Position numbers and translations under genes: made by a program. Shown one piece after another: positions 21,828 through 33,243 of a stretch of DNA of 64,000 bases. The notes under the pieces were generated by a model that worked only from the letters and a program-made list of their open reading frames with translations, was not told where the DNA came from and ran no database searches. Position 1 is the stretch's first letter. Every line of letters begins with the position of its first letter. Origin of the DNA: Prosopocoilus inquinatus (Eukaryota > Arthropoda > Insecta > Coleoptera > Lucanidae); the NCBI GenBank assembly GCA_036172665.1, contig CM069872.1, forward strand, positions 49,152,101 to 49,216,100, given 5' to 3'.

Positions 21828-23441
21828 ACATCAACACACGGCCATGTGCTTTTGTGGCGTCATCTAATATATCGTTCATCGTGACCACCAAGATCAATGC
21901 ATTTTAAAACATGACACTAACGACCAATTTTTTGCTCGCAACTGCTCATGCATTAATTCCGCTTTCATGTAATTATTTTTTGAATTATGTACAAGTTAAT
22001 AACGAGTCTAGAACGAAGAGATTTTAGATTTTAATTGCCTCTAATCACTTAATAATCATTTATAGGCAGTCAGTTATTGATTTGAAGCTTCTTGGAACGT
22101 CTCACATCGCGTCGCGTCGCCTCTAGTTAGTCTGCATTTAAAAAACAGCATTAACCTGGTTTTTATTTTCATCGATGACGAGTGTGATAAAACGAGGCTT
22201 TGCAAAAAAATAATTACGGAGTTTAAAGCCTATCCTGGATGTATTTAATGATCGGGCAATTCCTGTACGAACAACCCAAACGGACAGAGAATGATTGGAT
22301 TTTGGATTAAACCGGCGCATTCACCATTTTGCGTTTGATTCTTTTTGCCGGTGCTGGTGGATAAAGCAGACGCTTTCAGGAAAAAAAAAATTAATAATTA
22401 CGGCGAATGGGGATTTTAATTTTGCGGAATATTAGCCGGTAATATGCGATGCGAGCAATTTTAATACGTAATGGAAACTATTGAAGTATGTAAATTTTGA
22501 TGAAAATGAAATTAAAAAAAAAAAGATTGATTAACTCGCGCCGGGGCGATTAATTTCGAAACTAAAACGAGACGAGAACGGAATAAATCGGTGGTGATAT
22601 TCGCTCCGACAATCCTCCTTTCTAAATAATTCCCGACAAAAACCGCCCTCATAAATATACACAAGCAAAAGGCGAACTTTATCAGCAAAGTTGTTTCATC
22701 CGCTGCAATATTGATGCAAAAAGTGCTCACTTGTTACTCTGCATTTGTATCGCGAATGCGAATAATTTATTACGGCCGCCCGCTTTAACTCCAAGATAAC
22801 ATTAAAAGTTTATAAATGGACTTTGAAATTACTGCCGTGCAGCGGGGTGGTTTTTGCGCGGAAAGAAGCGCGTCTGCCGTACTGCTGCTCTTGCTGAAAC
22901 TGGGGCTGTTGCCTCGTAAACTGAAACATTCAAACAAAACGTCCCGGCTTCGGTTTGCACAAGTTTTACGCTGCGAAAGCAAATGCGCTCGTAAATTGCA
23001 AACAAAAATTTAAACGGCACGGCAGGCGTACGCTTAAATCGTATCGAATACTATTTTGACTTTAATACCCTTACGTTCCTCTTATTTGGAATTTTAAAAC
23101 AAAATTTCAGTTTTTTCTCTTCTCAAAACTGTCTATTTTCCTGTGGCAAGCCTTTTCTAAGCCTGTTTCCATGTGACATCATTCCTCGCTAAAACCTCCT
23201 TACTTGGTGGCAAGTCGCGCTGAGAAAGTGAATCAGTTGTCGCGAAGCTAAGATGGTTTGGGTAAAACATTAAGAGCGCCAGCGAGTAACCCCAACCGGT
23301 GTGCGCACTATAGAACCTACTCCCAAGTATCAACAGTGTGCGTGATAACCGAAAACATCCAGAAGAATTTCTATCACTCGCTTATACAAGTTAGTCTTTG
23401 AGACGCAGCAAGAGCTCAAAACGTACTTAATAATAAATATA
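21828..23441. other. Unique intergenic stretch with GC-richer islands
   Basis: No gene recognised. The interval 22130-23020 mixes GC-rich words with AATTAA cores and contains overlapping frames of 60-72 codons on both strands. This is a candidate for conserved non-coding DNA only. Confidence 0.4.
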
Positions 23442-23654
23442 ACATGTGATCAAAAAGTCCCGGCTTTGGACGTGTAGACGTCAGTCTTTGCTTAAAGTGT
23501 TCTTTCTGACATGTACCAATGATAGTAATGTCGTTCTGATTCTGATTAACAAAATGCTCGAAGAAAAGGCATATATTTACATCAAGGGTAACGGGGTTTT
23601 ACGATTAAAGAAAAAGCCTATTGGAGTACCTATCGGTACTTTATGATCACATGT
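23442..23654. mobile_element. Short mariner-like MITE (TA duplication)
   Basis: A 213-bp element with inverted ends ACATGTGATCAAAAAGTCCC (left) and GTACTTTATGATCACATGT (right), flanked by TA at 23440-23441 and 23655-23656. TGATCAAAAAGTC words are typical of ends or subterminal regions of some mariner elements, and the TA duplication fits. The interior has one unconvincing short frame and no DDE motif, so it is non-autonomous. Confidence 0.7.
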
Positions 23655-24045
23655 TATTTAGGCAAACGCTAACTTTGAACTAACACTAGCCTTGAGGGCT
23701 TTGAATAACCTAAATACCGCAAAACCGAATAACGCTTCAATGATTCGGTACAGTACTGACCTTCACAGGATCGTGAATCGGGACTTCATCTTCTTAAATT
23801 AAACATGGCTTAAAATCCACGAGAAAACGTTAAACTGCTACGCAAACAAATATTTACGTAAAACAATTAAATTACGTCAATTGCAAAGCAGATGCGTAAG
23901 TTACTGTTTTGGAAGTTCCAGCTGAACGGTGTTACAATGTGGCTGTCGCATTCAAATGTCTACAGTGAGACACCCTTTCTCGTGAACGCGTCAAACTTCG
24001 GTCAGTGCCATCGTACAAACTATCGTGCATCAGTGACGAGTAGGT
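23655..24045. other. Spacer
   Basis: AT-rich unique sequence; nothing recognised. Confidence 0.4.
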
Positions 24046-24200
24046 GCGTCGTAGTGGCGACTTCAAGGAAACTGAAGCGTCGTAGTGGCGACTTCGAGGA
24101 AACTGAAGCGTCGTAGAGGCGACTTCGAGGAAACTGAAGCGTCTTAGTGGCGACTTCGAGGAAACTGAAGCGTCGTAGCGGCGACTTCGAGAAAACTGAA
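24046..24200. repeat. 31-bp minisatellite, five exact-length units
   Basis: Units start at 24046, 24077, 24108, 24139 and 24170. Each reads GCGTCGTAGTGGCGACTTCG followed by AGGAAACTGAA with one or two changes. The array is exactly 155 bases. The GTCG...CGAC core could form a small hairpin. Because 31 is not a multiple of three, the reading frame rotates and the peptides seen across it are not evidence of coding. Confidence 0.95.
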
Positions 24201-24629
24201 CATTCACAGCGTATACAGTCATACACCTCCGGTAGGGGAAAGAACTGAAGGAAATGTAGAATGGGCGCGGAGGGCTTATATAATTCCAGATACATTGTTC
24301 TGTAGAATTTTTCAAACTCAGTTTTGCACGAGTCCACGCAAGCATGTGACATACACTTTTTTGTAAGAAGGTTCTTTCCGTTTTGGTTGCCATAGCTCAG
24401 TATAGTCGAAGGCTGAGGTGAGTTCGGAGGATGATTATTTGAATACTTTTTAAGAAAAGTTGCGAAATGCGTGAAAGAAAAAACATAACGTAACCATACC
24501 ATTGAGCGCCAAGTAATGTCTTTAAACTGTAATCACTAAAACAATCCGGTAAATTTACGTCAATACTGACATATAAGGTTAAATTATGCAAATTTTCTCT
24601 GACTGTAAGGATAATCGAAGAATCAGAAG
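24201..24629. other. Unique spacer
   Basis: No gene or repeat recognised. The 153- and 160-codon minus frames that cover part of this interval run through the 31-bp array and are discounted. Confidence 0.4.
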
Positions 24630-24995
24630 TGCAGATGAACGTAGAACATTCTTAAACGACGAACGCTGAAAATTCTTAAACGACAAACGCAGAAAATATA
24701 CTCGGCTCCAATATTCGAACGAGACAACGCAAAAAATCTTCACAGCTCAATTTTTTCAAACGAGACAACGCAAAATCTGGCAAAATCCTTATGAAACTTC
24801 GTCCAAATGACAGAGAGCTTCGTTCGAACCGTTTGGGGTTAGAAAACACAAAGAGGCAGCTGCACCCAACAGTGGGAAAACATACGGTATTAGAAAACGG
24901 CCGGTAGTAGAAAAGGTAAGACAGCATCCGGTAGTACGAAAACTTGCGGTAGTAGAAGTAGCTGCATCCAAGAGTAGGACAACATCCGGTAGTAG
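24630..24995. repeat. Short degenerate direct repeats
   Basis: Three word sets recur: AATTCTTAAACGACGAACGC-like words near 24650-24690; CGAACGAGACAACGCAAAA-like words near 24717 and 24760; and CGGTAGTAGAAAA at several places from about 24900 to 24990, usually preceded by ACAACATC or ACAGCATC. They look like the remains of small minisatellites. Confidence 0.6.
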
Positions 24996-26596
24996 AAAAA
25001 CTCTACGTAAATAGCAAAAGAATCTTAGAAAATATTTTCCTAACCAACAATTTAAAGTACAGGTACTTACAGCCTTTTGCTAGTTTTTCTGAAGAAGAAT
25101 GTAGCCGAACTCGTGTGCAAATCCTTATAAAGCTGACGGGAATGTCGCAGTATTTCGTACGATGAACGACGGTCGTGAGATGAACACTCAAAAGGAAAGA
25201 AATACGTCACGGAAAACCTACGTCATTTCCACTTACGTCAACAGAAGGAATCGATAAATATATTGATTTGTTTGACCGCTGGCGACATGTAAAGATTAAT
25301 TTCCGAAAAGTAGAGTAGAATGACCACAGAGTATGACCGAAGAAGAAAGATTCGTCACTAAGATGACAACGTCCGCATTTAAATCGAACCTAAAACAAAA
25401 ATCACGAGAAATAAGAATTTCATCGAAGAGTTCGCGAAACAAAATGGAGGAATGTAAAGTAACGGTCACTGAAAAATATGAAGGTTACAAGCAACAAAAC
25501 GTGTGTTCACTTTAACGTACCAGCCAAACTGGCGAGCCCCACCAAACGGAACGAAATATTTTTTAAAGTCTTAACAAATTTACAAACTATTCATAAAATA
25601 AGAAGTGTCTTCAAAGTCTGTTTACTTGCAACCAACTTATGAGTTGTCCACATTGCATTTAAATTGAGTTTATACCTCCACATTGATTTTTTTTAATAAT
25701 CCATCTGCGCCGTGTTCACAATACACAAGCAAACAAACTAATAAAAAAAATTCGCCCGAGCACCTGAAACAACCGAATTCCAGAGGACGAAGTCAAAACA
25801 AATTACGACTGGAAGCGAACGACGAGACGAAGTCCAAGACCGCGCGCAAAAACTCCAATAACGCCCTGCGGATCCAGACGTATCCCGGGCCGAGGGTGAC
25901 CTTGAAACGAGACGGCCCCAGAGACGAACGAAGCTAATTTCGAAGCAAATAAGTGAAAACGTAATTCGTTTTGGGCCGATACGAAGAAGAAAACAACGCA
26001 AACACAGCGGCATCTGGTGTTGTTTCGTTTGTGGGGAACGAGAAGCACCGCCACCACCACCGCCCCTGCGGAGGACATGAGATGGAGATAATGGAAGAAA
26101 ATTGTTGAAATTAGGAAGAGAGAGAGAAAGAGATTTGATGGTGATTTGATAAAAACTGAATTTCCGTTTGTTACAAATTAGTGTGTATGAATTGTGGATG
26201 TTGACGTGAAAGAAAAGTTACTGCTAAATTGGTGAACAGAAAAAAAAATTAACACGTTTAAGCAAGTCTCTTAATATATTTTATTTTAGCACGCGCGCGT
26301 CAAGCGGACAAGTTTTCTACACTATTTTTTCAATTTTGGTTCTTCGTTGAAAAACAAGTTACTAGTCGCGCTTGAAATAATTTCTAACGGCGATTTGGAG
26401 GTTATGTTTGTGATTACATATTTTGTGAGCCTACAGAGGTTTTTGTTATGTTTAGAACTTAAAATGACAACAAGTAAAGGTAATTTAAAACGTGTATCAA
26501 GTACATATTACTTCATGGATGACGTAAATAAAAGTATTTACACTGTACTTGGAAAGAGAATCGTTTGTGTTGTGTTATACTGTGATAAACGCGTTA
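24996..26596. other. Unique intergenic stretch
   Basis: No gene recognised. The interval 25740-26070 is GC-richer and holds an 84-codon plus frame (25683-25937, rich in R, K, N, S) and 91-codon minus frames, which conflict with each other. An (AG)n-like run is at 26116-26130. Confidence 0.4.
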
Positions 26597-26598
26597 TA

Positions 26599-27515
26599 CA
26601 GGGTGTTCTTTTACTGTGTGCAAATATTTAAACCTGTAATATATCACCATAAATGGCAACGATTGAACTCATTTGTTCTTAACTCAAATTCAATAGTTTT
26701 CGAGGAAAATGCAGTGGCAGATTTTCACTAAACCGTTTGAGAACTGCTGGCATGGCTAAAGGTGGAATGCGGCCGCCGCTTCAATTAAGACCCACAGCCG
26801 AAGTAGGCCAGGCTCAGTGCGTTACTTGCTCTTGAACATGAACGACGTAACCCAGCTGCTCCGATCGCAGCTGATCGATCAAAATGTTTACAATTCAAAT
26901 TAATTTCACTGCAAGTAATTACAAGTTTAAGTATTTTTAAATTAAAATCCAGTGCAATTCAAGAAGCTGCGGTTCGTAATTGCCGAACAAATTAAAAGCG
27001 AGATACAAACAAATTGTAATTTTTTATTTCATATTACTTTTAATAGACTTATAAAAATTTACTGTTTTTCCATGGACCGTAAGTAGTAATACTTTCATAG
27101 CTAGCAGAGAGATTACAGTAAAAGTTTATTTACGTAAAAGGGTGAAGGAAGAACATTTTTAACGCGCTTGCCTAATTGATGCATAAATTTTAAACTTATT
27201 CGTCGATAGTTGGTATCGTAAAACGTATTACTTCGCTCGGTGAATTAAAATTTTAACCAAAATAATTAATAAACGATATCGGCGGTTATTATTACGAAAC
27301 GCTACGAAATGGGGTTGACTGCGGAACTCAGCGCGGGTCGGTGTGTAGGAAAACGTTGCGACCTTGCAAGTATTTCTCTCTCGCACATATCAACGGTTCC
27401 AAACAAGTGGAACCTCCAATTTTTTTTGGTAACCACCAGAAAATACGCACAGTAAATAGCATTTCATGTACTTATACTGAGGATTTTTTGTTTGCACACA
27501 GTAAAGAACACCCTG
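26599..27515. mobile_element. 0.9-kb TA-flanked inverted-repeat element, copy 1
   Basis: Inverted ends begin CAGGGTGTTCTTTTACTGTG on the left and, read inward from the right, CAGGGTGTTCTTTACTGTGT. TA flanks both sides (26597-26598 and 27516-27517). The CAGGGTGTTC start and TA duplication are typical of Tc1/mariner-like elements. The 917-bp interior is homologous along its length, in reverse, to 48146-49024, including GGTCGGTGTGTAGGAAAACG and AAACAAGTGGAACCTCC. Neither copy holds a transposase frame, so this is an internally replaced non-autonomous family. Confidence 0.85.
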
Positions 27516-27517
27516 TA

Positions 27518-28239
27518 TAGAGTAAGTCTTAGTGAGAGTATTTACATAGTAATTTACTCGTGGTAAGGGTTGCAATGTATCTCAAAATAAATAGCTTAAG
27601 AAACCTGTTGGTATTGCAGCTTTTTATAGGTTTTATAATTGCTTATAGGCTTCTATACTCCTATAATTTTGTACAAATGGTGGATGCGCCGGAAATCATT
27701 ATGAATTTACAGGGTGTTTCGTAATTCAATGTAGGTTTCGCTTAGAGTAAATCCAGGTGACGTGTTGGGGGTTGAATTTTTTAAGTCTGTTTAAATACAT
27801 GTAAACTGACGGAGGAAACTTTTAGGCGCATTAACATTTCGTCGGTGGTAAGGGGTAAGGCGAACGCGAATTTGCATAATTTAATTCGAAATGACGAGCC
27901 ATTACCTCAAAACTAATTTAAATAAATAATCACAGCGAAGCGTGTAGAATAAGCTATTATTTATTACCGAAGTTGAGCCCGAGCGAGTCGGGCAAAATAG
28001 AAACTTTATTTATTAGCCGTATGTTTGAAGATACCGAGGAGGAGGAAGTTTAAAGCCTACATTCATGAACGATTCAAAGTTTAATGCGCACGAACGAGCG
28101 AAGGGGGGCCGGGATACAGGTGCGGAAGTCTTCATCAAGAAATTCTGCCGTCGCCACCGCCGCCGCCGAAGTTTCGCGAAAGTTGCCAGAGCTGAAGACA
28201 TTGATAATAACGGCGCGCGGGGCCTTCCCCGATGATGAA
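27518..28239. other. Unique spacer, partly repetitive
   Basis: The segment 27605-27665 (GCAGCTTTTTATAGG, ATAATTGCTTATAGGCTTC) recurs at about 34195-34235, so it is a small dispersed repeat. A lone ACAGGGTGTTTCGTAATTC near 27712 resembles a mariner end without a partner. A GC-rich segment begins at about 28080. Confidence 0.45.
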
Positions 28240-28485
28240 ATGCGGTTATTCCGACGGCCATTGTTTCAAATTAAACGATACAAAGCAGCCCGTTCTGTGT
28301 TTAATCAATCGAACCGAACCATCCCGTCCTTGCTACTGCTGCTGCTGCTGCTGCTCTGGTTTCATGGAATGGTACGGTGTTCGGCCGGGGATTTCCCCCC
28401 AAATGCAAACGGTTCGAAAATATCATCGAGTTTACTTATTCAGGGCTCGCGCTTTAAGACAGGACGAACGCGCAAGGAGCTATAA
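28240..28485 (+). CDS. Possible signal-peptide-bearing short frame with CTG run
   Basis: An 81-codon plus frame starting at the ATG at 28240. It has a basic N-terminal region, a run of about nine leucines followed by WFHGMVRCSAGDFPP, which looks like a hydrophobic core and a plausible signal peptidase site after CSA, and then a short polar tail to a stop at 28483-28485. The leucines are encoded mostly by a (CTG)n run at 28337-28356, which would give a similar block by chance, and another frame here is also open (28232-28519). It could be a first coding exon of a secreted or membrane protein. No consensus donor site is obvious. Weak call. Confidence 0.2.
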   Translation: MRLFRRPLFQIKRYKAARSVFNQSNRTIPSLLLLLLLLLWFHGMVRCSAGDFPPNANGSKISSSLLIQGSRFKTGRTRKEL

Positions 28486-29130
28486 AGTGCATTTTAAGTT
28501 TTTATTGACTTTAATGTGAGCTCACGCTTTTATGAGTACGTAGTTCTTAAACAAATGCACTTTACTCTAATAAAAATATTTCACAATGTATCCAAAAGTA
28601 AAACGTGCAAGAATTTAATTCCGGAATTTCCTTTTTCAATTTACTTGGTCCTTGGTCGTTTTTTATCGGTCATTTCAACGTTTTGTATACGATAGTGAAG
28701 TACCTGCAGCTCAGGGCCGTATTCAGGCTGAGTACTCACGGGAGGCTTATCGTAACGTCTGTAAATTTTTGTTCCAATGGTTTTTACGAATATTTAAAAT
28801 ATCTTAATAAATGAAAAACACAACAACGCTAAAATATTAACATAAGTCAGCGATGCCCTCGGACGCTCCGAAAGCGCTATCCCCACTCTTGTTTGTTTCG
28901 GGAAAACGAGAACTCATTCATAGAGAAGCGCGTGGCAAATAAATACTTAATAAATATAGCAATCGCAGTTGTAACGCTTAGCGCGATGGGGGTACGCTTC
29001 CCCGCTGGCGGTCATCCCTGTCGTAAGTGATCATAACATTCAAAATTATAACCAAATTAGCCATTTTTTGATGAGAGAGAGACATTGAGAACCGATGTGG
29101 TCAACACTGTGTTAGTTAACACTGAAAATG
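28486..29130. other. Unique spacer
   Basis: AT-rich sequence leading up to the TA-flanked element; nothing recognised. Confidence 0.4.
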
Positions 29131-29132
29131 TA

Positions 29133-30731
29133 CAGTGTGTCCCCGGATTGATTCCGCGATGCGTATAGTAGACCAAAACTTTTTTAATTCAGATTTCATG
29201 TTTTGCAGTTCAGGTCTGCTTAGCGCGAAATAAACGTGTGCCAAATTTGACGTTGAATTTCTTCAAGCAAGCGGAAATAACACAAGAAGAAATAAAAACT
29301 AAATACAAAGAAAAAGTGATTATTCAAATAATAGGTCCACCCCTGTTAAAACCTGACGGCGTTAATTACTGACAGCTGTTTTGAAAAAAATTAACAAATT
29401 ATGGTTAGAAAAAAAAAAAGGAAAACAAAGAAAACAAAAGACGATCGAATCGTGTTTCTAAATAAAATGAAAATTCTTTGCGCGTGCGACAAATCGAGAA
29501 ACAAAAGACGATCGCTTTAATTTGCGAAACAAGAAAATCAATCAAATAATATAAATCAAATTTAAACAACAAAAGATCAGTCAAAATAAAGAAAAAGAAA
29601 TTTAATCCCCTGCAATGGACAAGGGCAAATTGAAAAAAAAATGGGAAAGATTTTTAAAATAAAATAAAATAGCGAAAACAAAAGACAATCAATCGACCGA
29701 TCTTGCTAAAAAAATTTAAAAAAAAAGACAAACAGAATGTTCTTTGCACAAGCAACAAACAAACAAAAGACGATCGTTTTAATTAAAAAGAAGAAGTCTC
29801 GTCCCCAATCAAATTAAAAATCCGAAGACAAGTATAAAATAGCAAAAACAAAAGACAATCGACCGATCTTGCTAAAAAAGTTAAAAAAAAACAAACACGA
29901 AATCTCATGCCCAATCAAATTAAAAATCCGAAGACAAGTATAACATAGCAAAAACAAAAGACAATCGACCGATCTTGCTAAAAAAATTTAAAAAAGAAAC
30001 AAACCCAGAATGTTCTTCTTTGCACAAGCAACAAACAAAAGACGATTGTTTTAATTAAAAAGAAGAAAAATCCGAAGACAAGAGTGAAAGTATCTTATGC
30101 GGAATTCTCTTCTTCGCAAATTAAAAAAAAAGCAAGAAAGACGTTCTCTTAAATTTAAACCAATAAATTAATTAAAATTAAAAAAAAACCCTGATTTGGA
30201 TAAAAAAGAAAAATTGCGAACAAAATAGTAAAAAGTAACTAAACGTAAACGAAACAAATAAAAACAAAAGACGATCGAATGATGTTGTTAAAGGAAATGA
30301 AGAATGACTTGCGCAAGCAATAAATAGAAAAAAAGATTAATTTTAGAAGCTGAAAATATCTATCTATTGCAAACAAAAAAAATCAATCAAAATGAAAAGA
30401 AAGCCTAACACAGGACTGGACGAAGGAAAGTCGAAGAAAAGAAATCGATCGCTTAAAAAAAATAAGGAAAAAGGAAAACCGAATATTCTTTGCGCACGCA
30501 ACAAACAAAAGACAATCGCTGTAACTTGTGATCCAAAGGTACAAGACGTTAATAATAATGTAACACTCATTTTTAATAAATTTAGAAAGAAAAAACGAGA
30601 AATGAACGTATAATATAAAAATGTGAGAAAAATTAAATTGTATCATTTAAAAACTATGCAAAATATGAAATCTAAATTCAAAAATGTTTGGTCCATTGTA
30701 GGTATCGCGGAATCAATCCGGGGACACACTG
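29133..30731. mobile_element. 1.6-kb TA-flanked element with about 76-bp inverted ends and repeat-filled interior
   Basis: The left end starts CAGTGTGTCCCCGGATTGAT and continues to about 29208. The right end is its reverse complement, from about 30657 to 30731. The arms match at most positions over about 76 bases, including TTCCGCGAT and AGATTTCAT. TA lies at 29131-29132 and 30732-30733. This fits a Tc1/mariner-type non-autonomous element. The interior holds no transposase; it is a purine-rich degenerate array in which AAACAAAAGACGATCG or close variants recur about ten times (for example 29436, 29501, 29760, 29849, 29952, 30262, 30505). The only long frame (30392-30613, 73 codons, K/N/R-rich) is low complexity. 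Confidence 0.85.
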
Positions 30732-30733
30732 TA

Positions 30734-31345
30734 TAACTACAATTGGTTTTCGGTCAAAAAATCAGTTTCAATTACCGTGTCGACATTAGCAACCGTTTTC
30801 TTTAAACCAACCAGTGTTGCCAACTGATGGACAAACTGTCGTTAAATCTAGGGATAATTTCAAACAAAAGTGAAAAATTGCAAAAAACTTATTATTATTA
30901 TTATTCAACCCCTTAGCTGCAATTTTTTTATGGAATCTTTCCACTCCTTTTTTTTAATTTGACGACACAAAATAAGAAAAATAAATGACGATCATACACA
31001 ATACAGAAGAAAAAACTCAAAACGACTTGCAGATTAAAAAATAATAATAAAAATACTAATAATAACAAAAACAAAACACTATCGTAATACTTATTTACGA
31101 AATGATGAATTTCTGAAGAAAGCAGGAAGAAACAAAAGACGACTGTAATTATTCCCGAAGGAGATAGAAATGCAAAAACGTTTTGATTAATTAATTTCAG
31201 AACGAAAAGAAGAAAACAAATGACGATCGAATATCCGCAAAGTAATATTTACGAAGGAAAAAAAATATTTTAGGAGATTAAAAAAAAAACTAAAGGAAAA
31301 ACAAATTATTAAAATTCAAAATTACCACACGAGACAATCCCTTTC
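30734..31345. repeat. Purine-rich degenerate repeats outside the element
   Basis: The AAACAAAAGACGATCG-like family continues beyond the right inverted end, with variants near 30977, 31065, 31127 and 31215 embedded in AT-rich, purine-rich sequence. So the family is not confined to the TA-flanked element. Confidence 0.6.
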
Positions 31346-31355
31346 AAACAATAAA

Positions 31356-31384
31356 GGCAACAACAACAACAACAACAACAACAA
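31356..31384. repeat. (CAA)n microsatellite
   Basis: About nine CAA units in a row. Confidence 0.95.
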
Positions 31385-31484
31385 AATCAAAAAGTGACGG
31401 AAATATTTGAAGATGATGGAAACAAAAAATGATCTTGGAAAAAAATTGAAAAATGACAGAAATGTTTGAGGATGAATTTCAAAC

Positions 31485-31556
31485 TTAACTATAATTGATG
31501 ATTTCCAAGAATAATACCTGACAGATAACTTTATCAGGAAGTGAAGAAATCGGGCC
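31485..31556. mobile_element. Half copy of MITE family A
   Basis: Only the right arm of family A is present, from GATGATTTCCAAGAATAATA through CAGATAACTTTATCAGGA to GAAGAAATCGGGCC. The left arm is missing, so it is a truncated, presumably immobile copy. It abuts family C at 31569. Confidence 0.7.
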
Positions 31557-31568
31557 CTATTCGTCTTA

Positions 31569-31719
31569 GGCCCGATTTTAAAATCGAACTAAAGGAGACT
31601 TTAAGGAAGGTCACAATCTGATGTATAAGTAATTACATTTTCGCGACTTTTTGGACATGTGACTGTGACTTTTATTTTAAAGTCTCCTTTAGTTCGATTC
31701 GATTCGATGAAATCGGGCT
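31569..31719. mobile_element. MITE family C, copy 1
   Basis: A 151-bp element with inverted ends GGCCCGATTTTAAAATCGAA and, on the right, TTCGATGAAATCGGGCT. The inner arms share ACTAAAGGAGACTTTAA. TTA precedes the left end (31566-31568); the right flank does not clearly repeat it. The right arm has a small local duplication (TTCGATTCGATTCGAT). A second copy is at 33090-33231. Confidence 0.7.
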
Positions 31720-32272
31720 TTGAAGTTTGATGAGTTGGCAACACTACTTCTGATTGCTCCAAGGTGCAACAAAATGCGAGGTTAGGTTGTTTCAAAATTT
31801 TTCTCTCGTTTATTTTAGCAGTTAATTGCATTGCACAAAATTTACCCACGCGTATTAATAAATATTTTTTGTAATTTTAAATAATGTAATCTTGTTTTTA
31901 ATTTTAAAGCTGCTTTCCCTGCTGCTGAGAAGATTGGTTATTTGAGGATTGCTGCTATCGGCCAACATCGATCACGTGACTAACGATAACCAGTAAGTTT
32001 CGCCAAACGCACGATGGAAGCCAATGACAGCAATCCACAGATGATCAATTCTCCAAATCTCCAAAGGAGGAAAAGCAGTGTAACCTCCTGTTTAAATTTT
32101 ATTGATTAATTTAGGGAATTCTAGGAAAATATTGTCTGGCAAACAATGAATTTTTCGACGAGTTAATTGGCAACTGAAATCAACGTTGTTTTTTTTTGAA
32201 ACAAATTTTCTTCATTATTAAAATGTATTGGAGGCTGTGATTTGTATTACAAAGAAATTGGATTGAGTGAAA
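31720..32272. other. AT-rich spacer
   Basis: Nothing recognised apart from AT-rich unique sequence. Confidence 0.4.
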
Positions 32273-32434
32273 CTCTGAAGAAAATTTAACCTCCTAACCA
32301 CCAGAAAAAGTTTTTTTTTTTTTAATAGACGCATATTTCGGCAACTATGCTGTCATCTTCAGCAGATGCCTTCTTCTTGATCTCAAGAGAAGACTTCTCT
32401 TTTTGTGGTTAGGAGGTTAAATTTTCTTCAGATT
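32273..32434. repeat. Foldback sequence with 38-bp arms
   Basis: The left arm, 32273-32310, reads TCTGAAGAAAATTTAACCTC and continues through CTAACCAC; the right arm, 32397-32434, is its near-perfect reverse complement. The 86-base spacer holds a T-run and CGCATATTTCGGCAACTATG followed by CTGTCATCTTCAGCAGATG. Words of that last type recur near the ends of various invertebrate retroelements (general knowledge, not checked). Either a foldback element or an insertion within a small inverted duplication. Confidence 0.7.
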
Positions 32435-32933
32435 TTCACATTTGCATTGATAAATAACAGTGAATAGAATAGATATTTATCATTTCATATCAGGTGAGGC
32501 GTCAGGGCCTTTTCTACGGTAGCCTCCGCCTCCCTTGGTGCCCCACTAGCTTCGGCCCTGCTGCAGTTTGTTGACGTTGCCACTGAAACTTAGCGAATTG
32601 GTTATTAATTAAACGAAATACGGGCCCCGTTATTTGTGTTCGTGATTTAGTTTTGAGCGAATCAAGTATTGTGCACTCTTTAAACTAACATTGACAGTTT
32701 CTCAAAATATCGTTGCCCATGTCGCCACCATTCAAATAAACGACGTACCAAGTAATTTAGATGACATGAACAAAAACTTCAATAATCTAATGCCCGGTTT
32801 ATTAAATTTTTTATTATATTAAAATAACCTAATCTCGCATTTTTTTTAGTTATTCCAACTCATCAAATTTCAAAGTTGGTACCTTTTTAAAAAAAATATA
32901 TATATATATTCCCGATGTGAGGCTTATGGCCAG
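32435..32933. other. AT-rich spacer
   Basis: Unique-looking sequence ending in an (AT)n run near 32899-32909. Nothing recognised. Confidence 0.4.
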
Positions 32934-32936
32934 TTG

Positions 32937-33073
32937 CACCCAAACACTTAAGTCGATCTTAAATTTAAGCACTGCTTATAATGTGACATTTGATGTTATA
33001 CGACATTCAGTAAGTCACATTCCAAGCGGTGCTTAAAGTTAAGCTGACCTTAAGTGTTTGGTGCAACTGGCCG
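32937..33073. mobile_element. MITE family B, copy 2
   Basis: A 137-bp relative of 2088-2233 with inverted ends TGGCCAGTTGCACCCAAACA and TTGGTGCAACTGGCCG, flanked by TTA (32934-32936 and 33074-33076). It is the first of three MITEs lying side by side. Confidence 0.85.
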
Positions 33074-33089
33074 TTATTAATAACAATAA

Positions 33090-33231
33090 GGCCCGATATG
33101 ATAATCGAACTAAAGGAGACTTTAAGAAAAGTCACAGTCACGCGTTCAAAAGGAAGCGAAAATGAAGTTATTTATACATCAGAATGTGAGCTTCTATGAA
33201 GTCTCTTTTAATTCGATTTTATAATCGAGCC
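33090..33231. mobile_element. MITE family C, copy 2
   Basis: A 142-bp relative of 31569-31719 with inner arms ACTAAAGGAGACTTTAAG and, on the right, GAAGTCTCTTTTAATTCGAT. The flanks are TAA (33087-33089) and TTA (33232-33234). The end GGCCCGATATGATAATCGAA matches copy 1 with a few changes. Confidence 0.75.
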
Positions 33232-33243
33232 TTAGACGAATAA

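Noticed and set aside
23932..24502. 153- and 160-codon minus frames with repeated SRSPLRRFSF-like words
   Set aside because: They run through the 31-bp minisatellite, whose period is not a multiple of three; the repetition is of DNA, not of a protein.
27708..27735. Second mariner-like end (ACAGGGTGTTTCGTAATTC)
   Set aside because: No matching inverted end was found nearby, so an element cannot be delimited.
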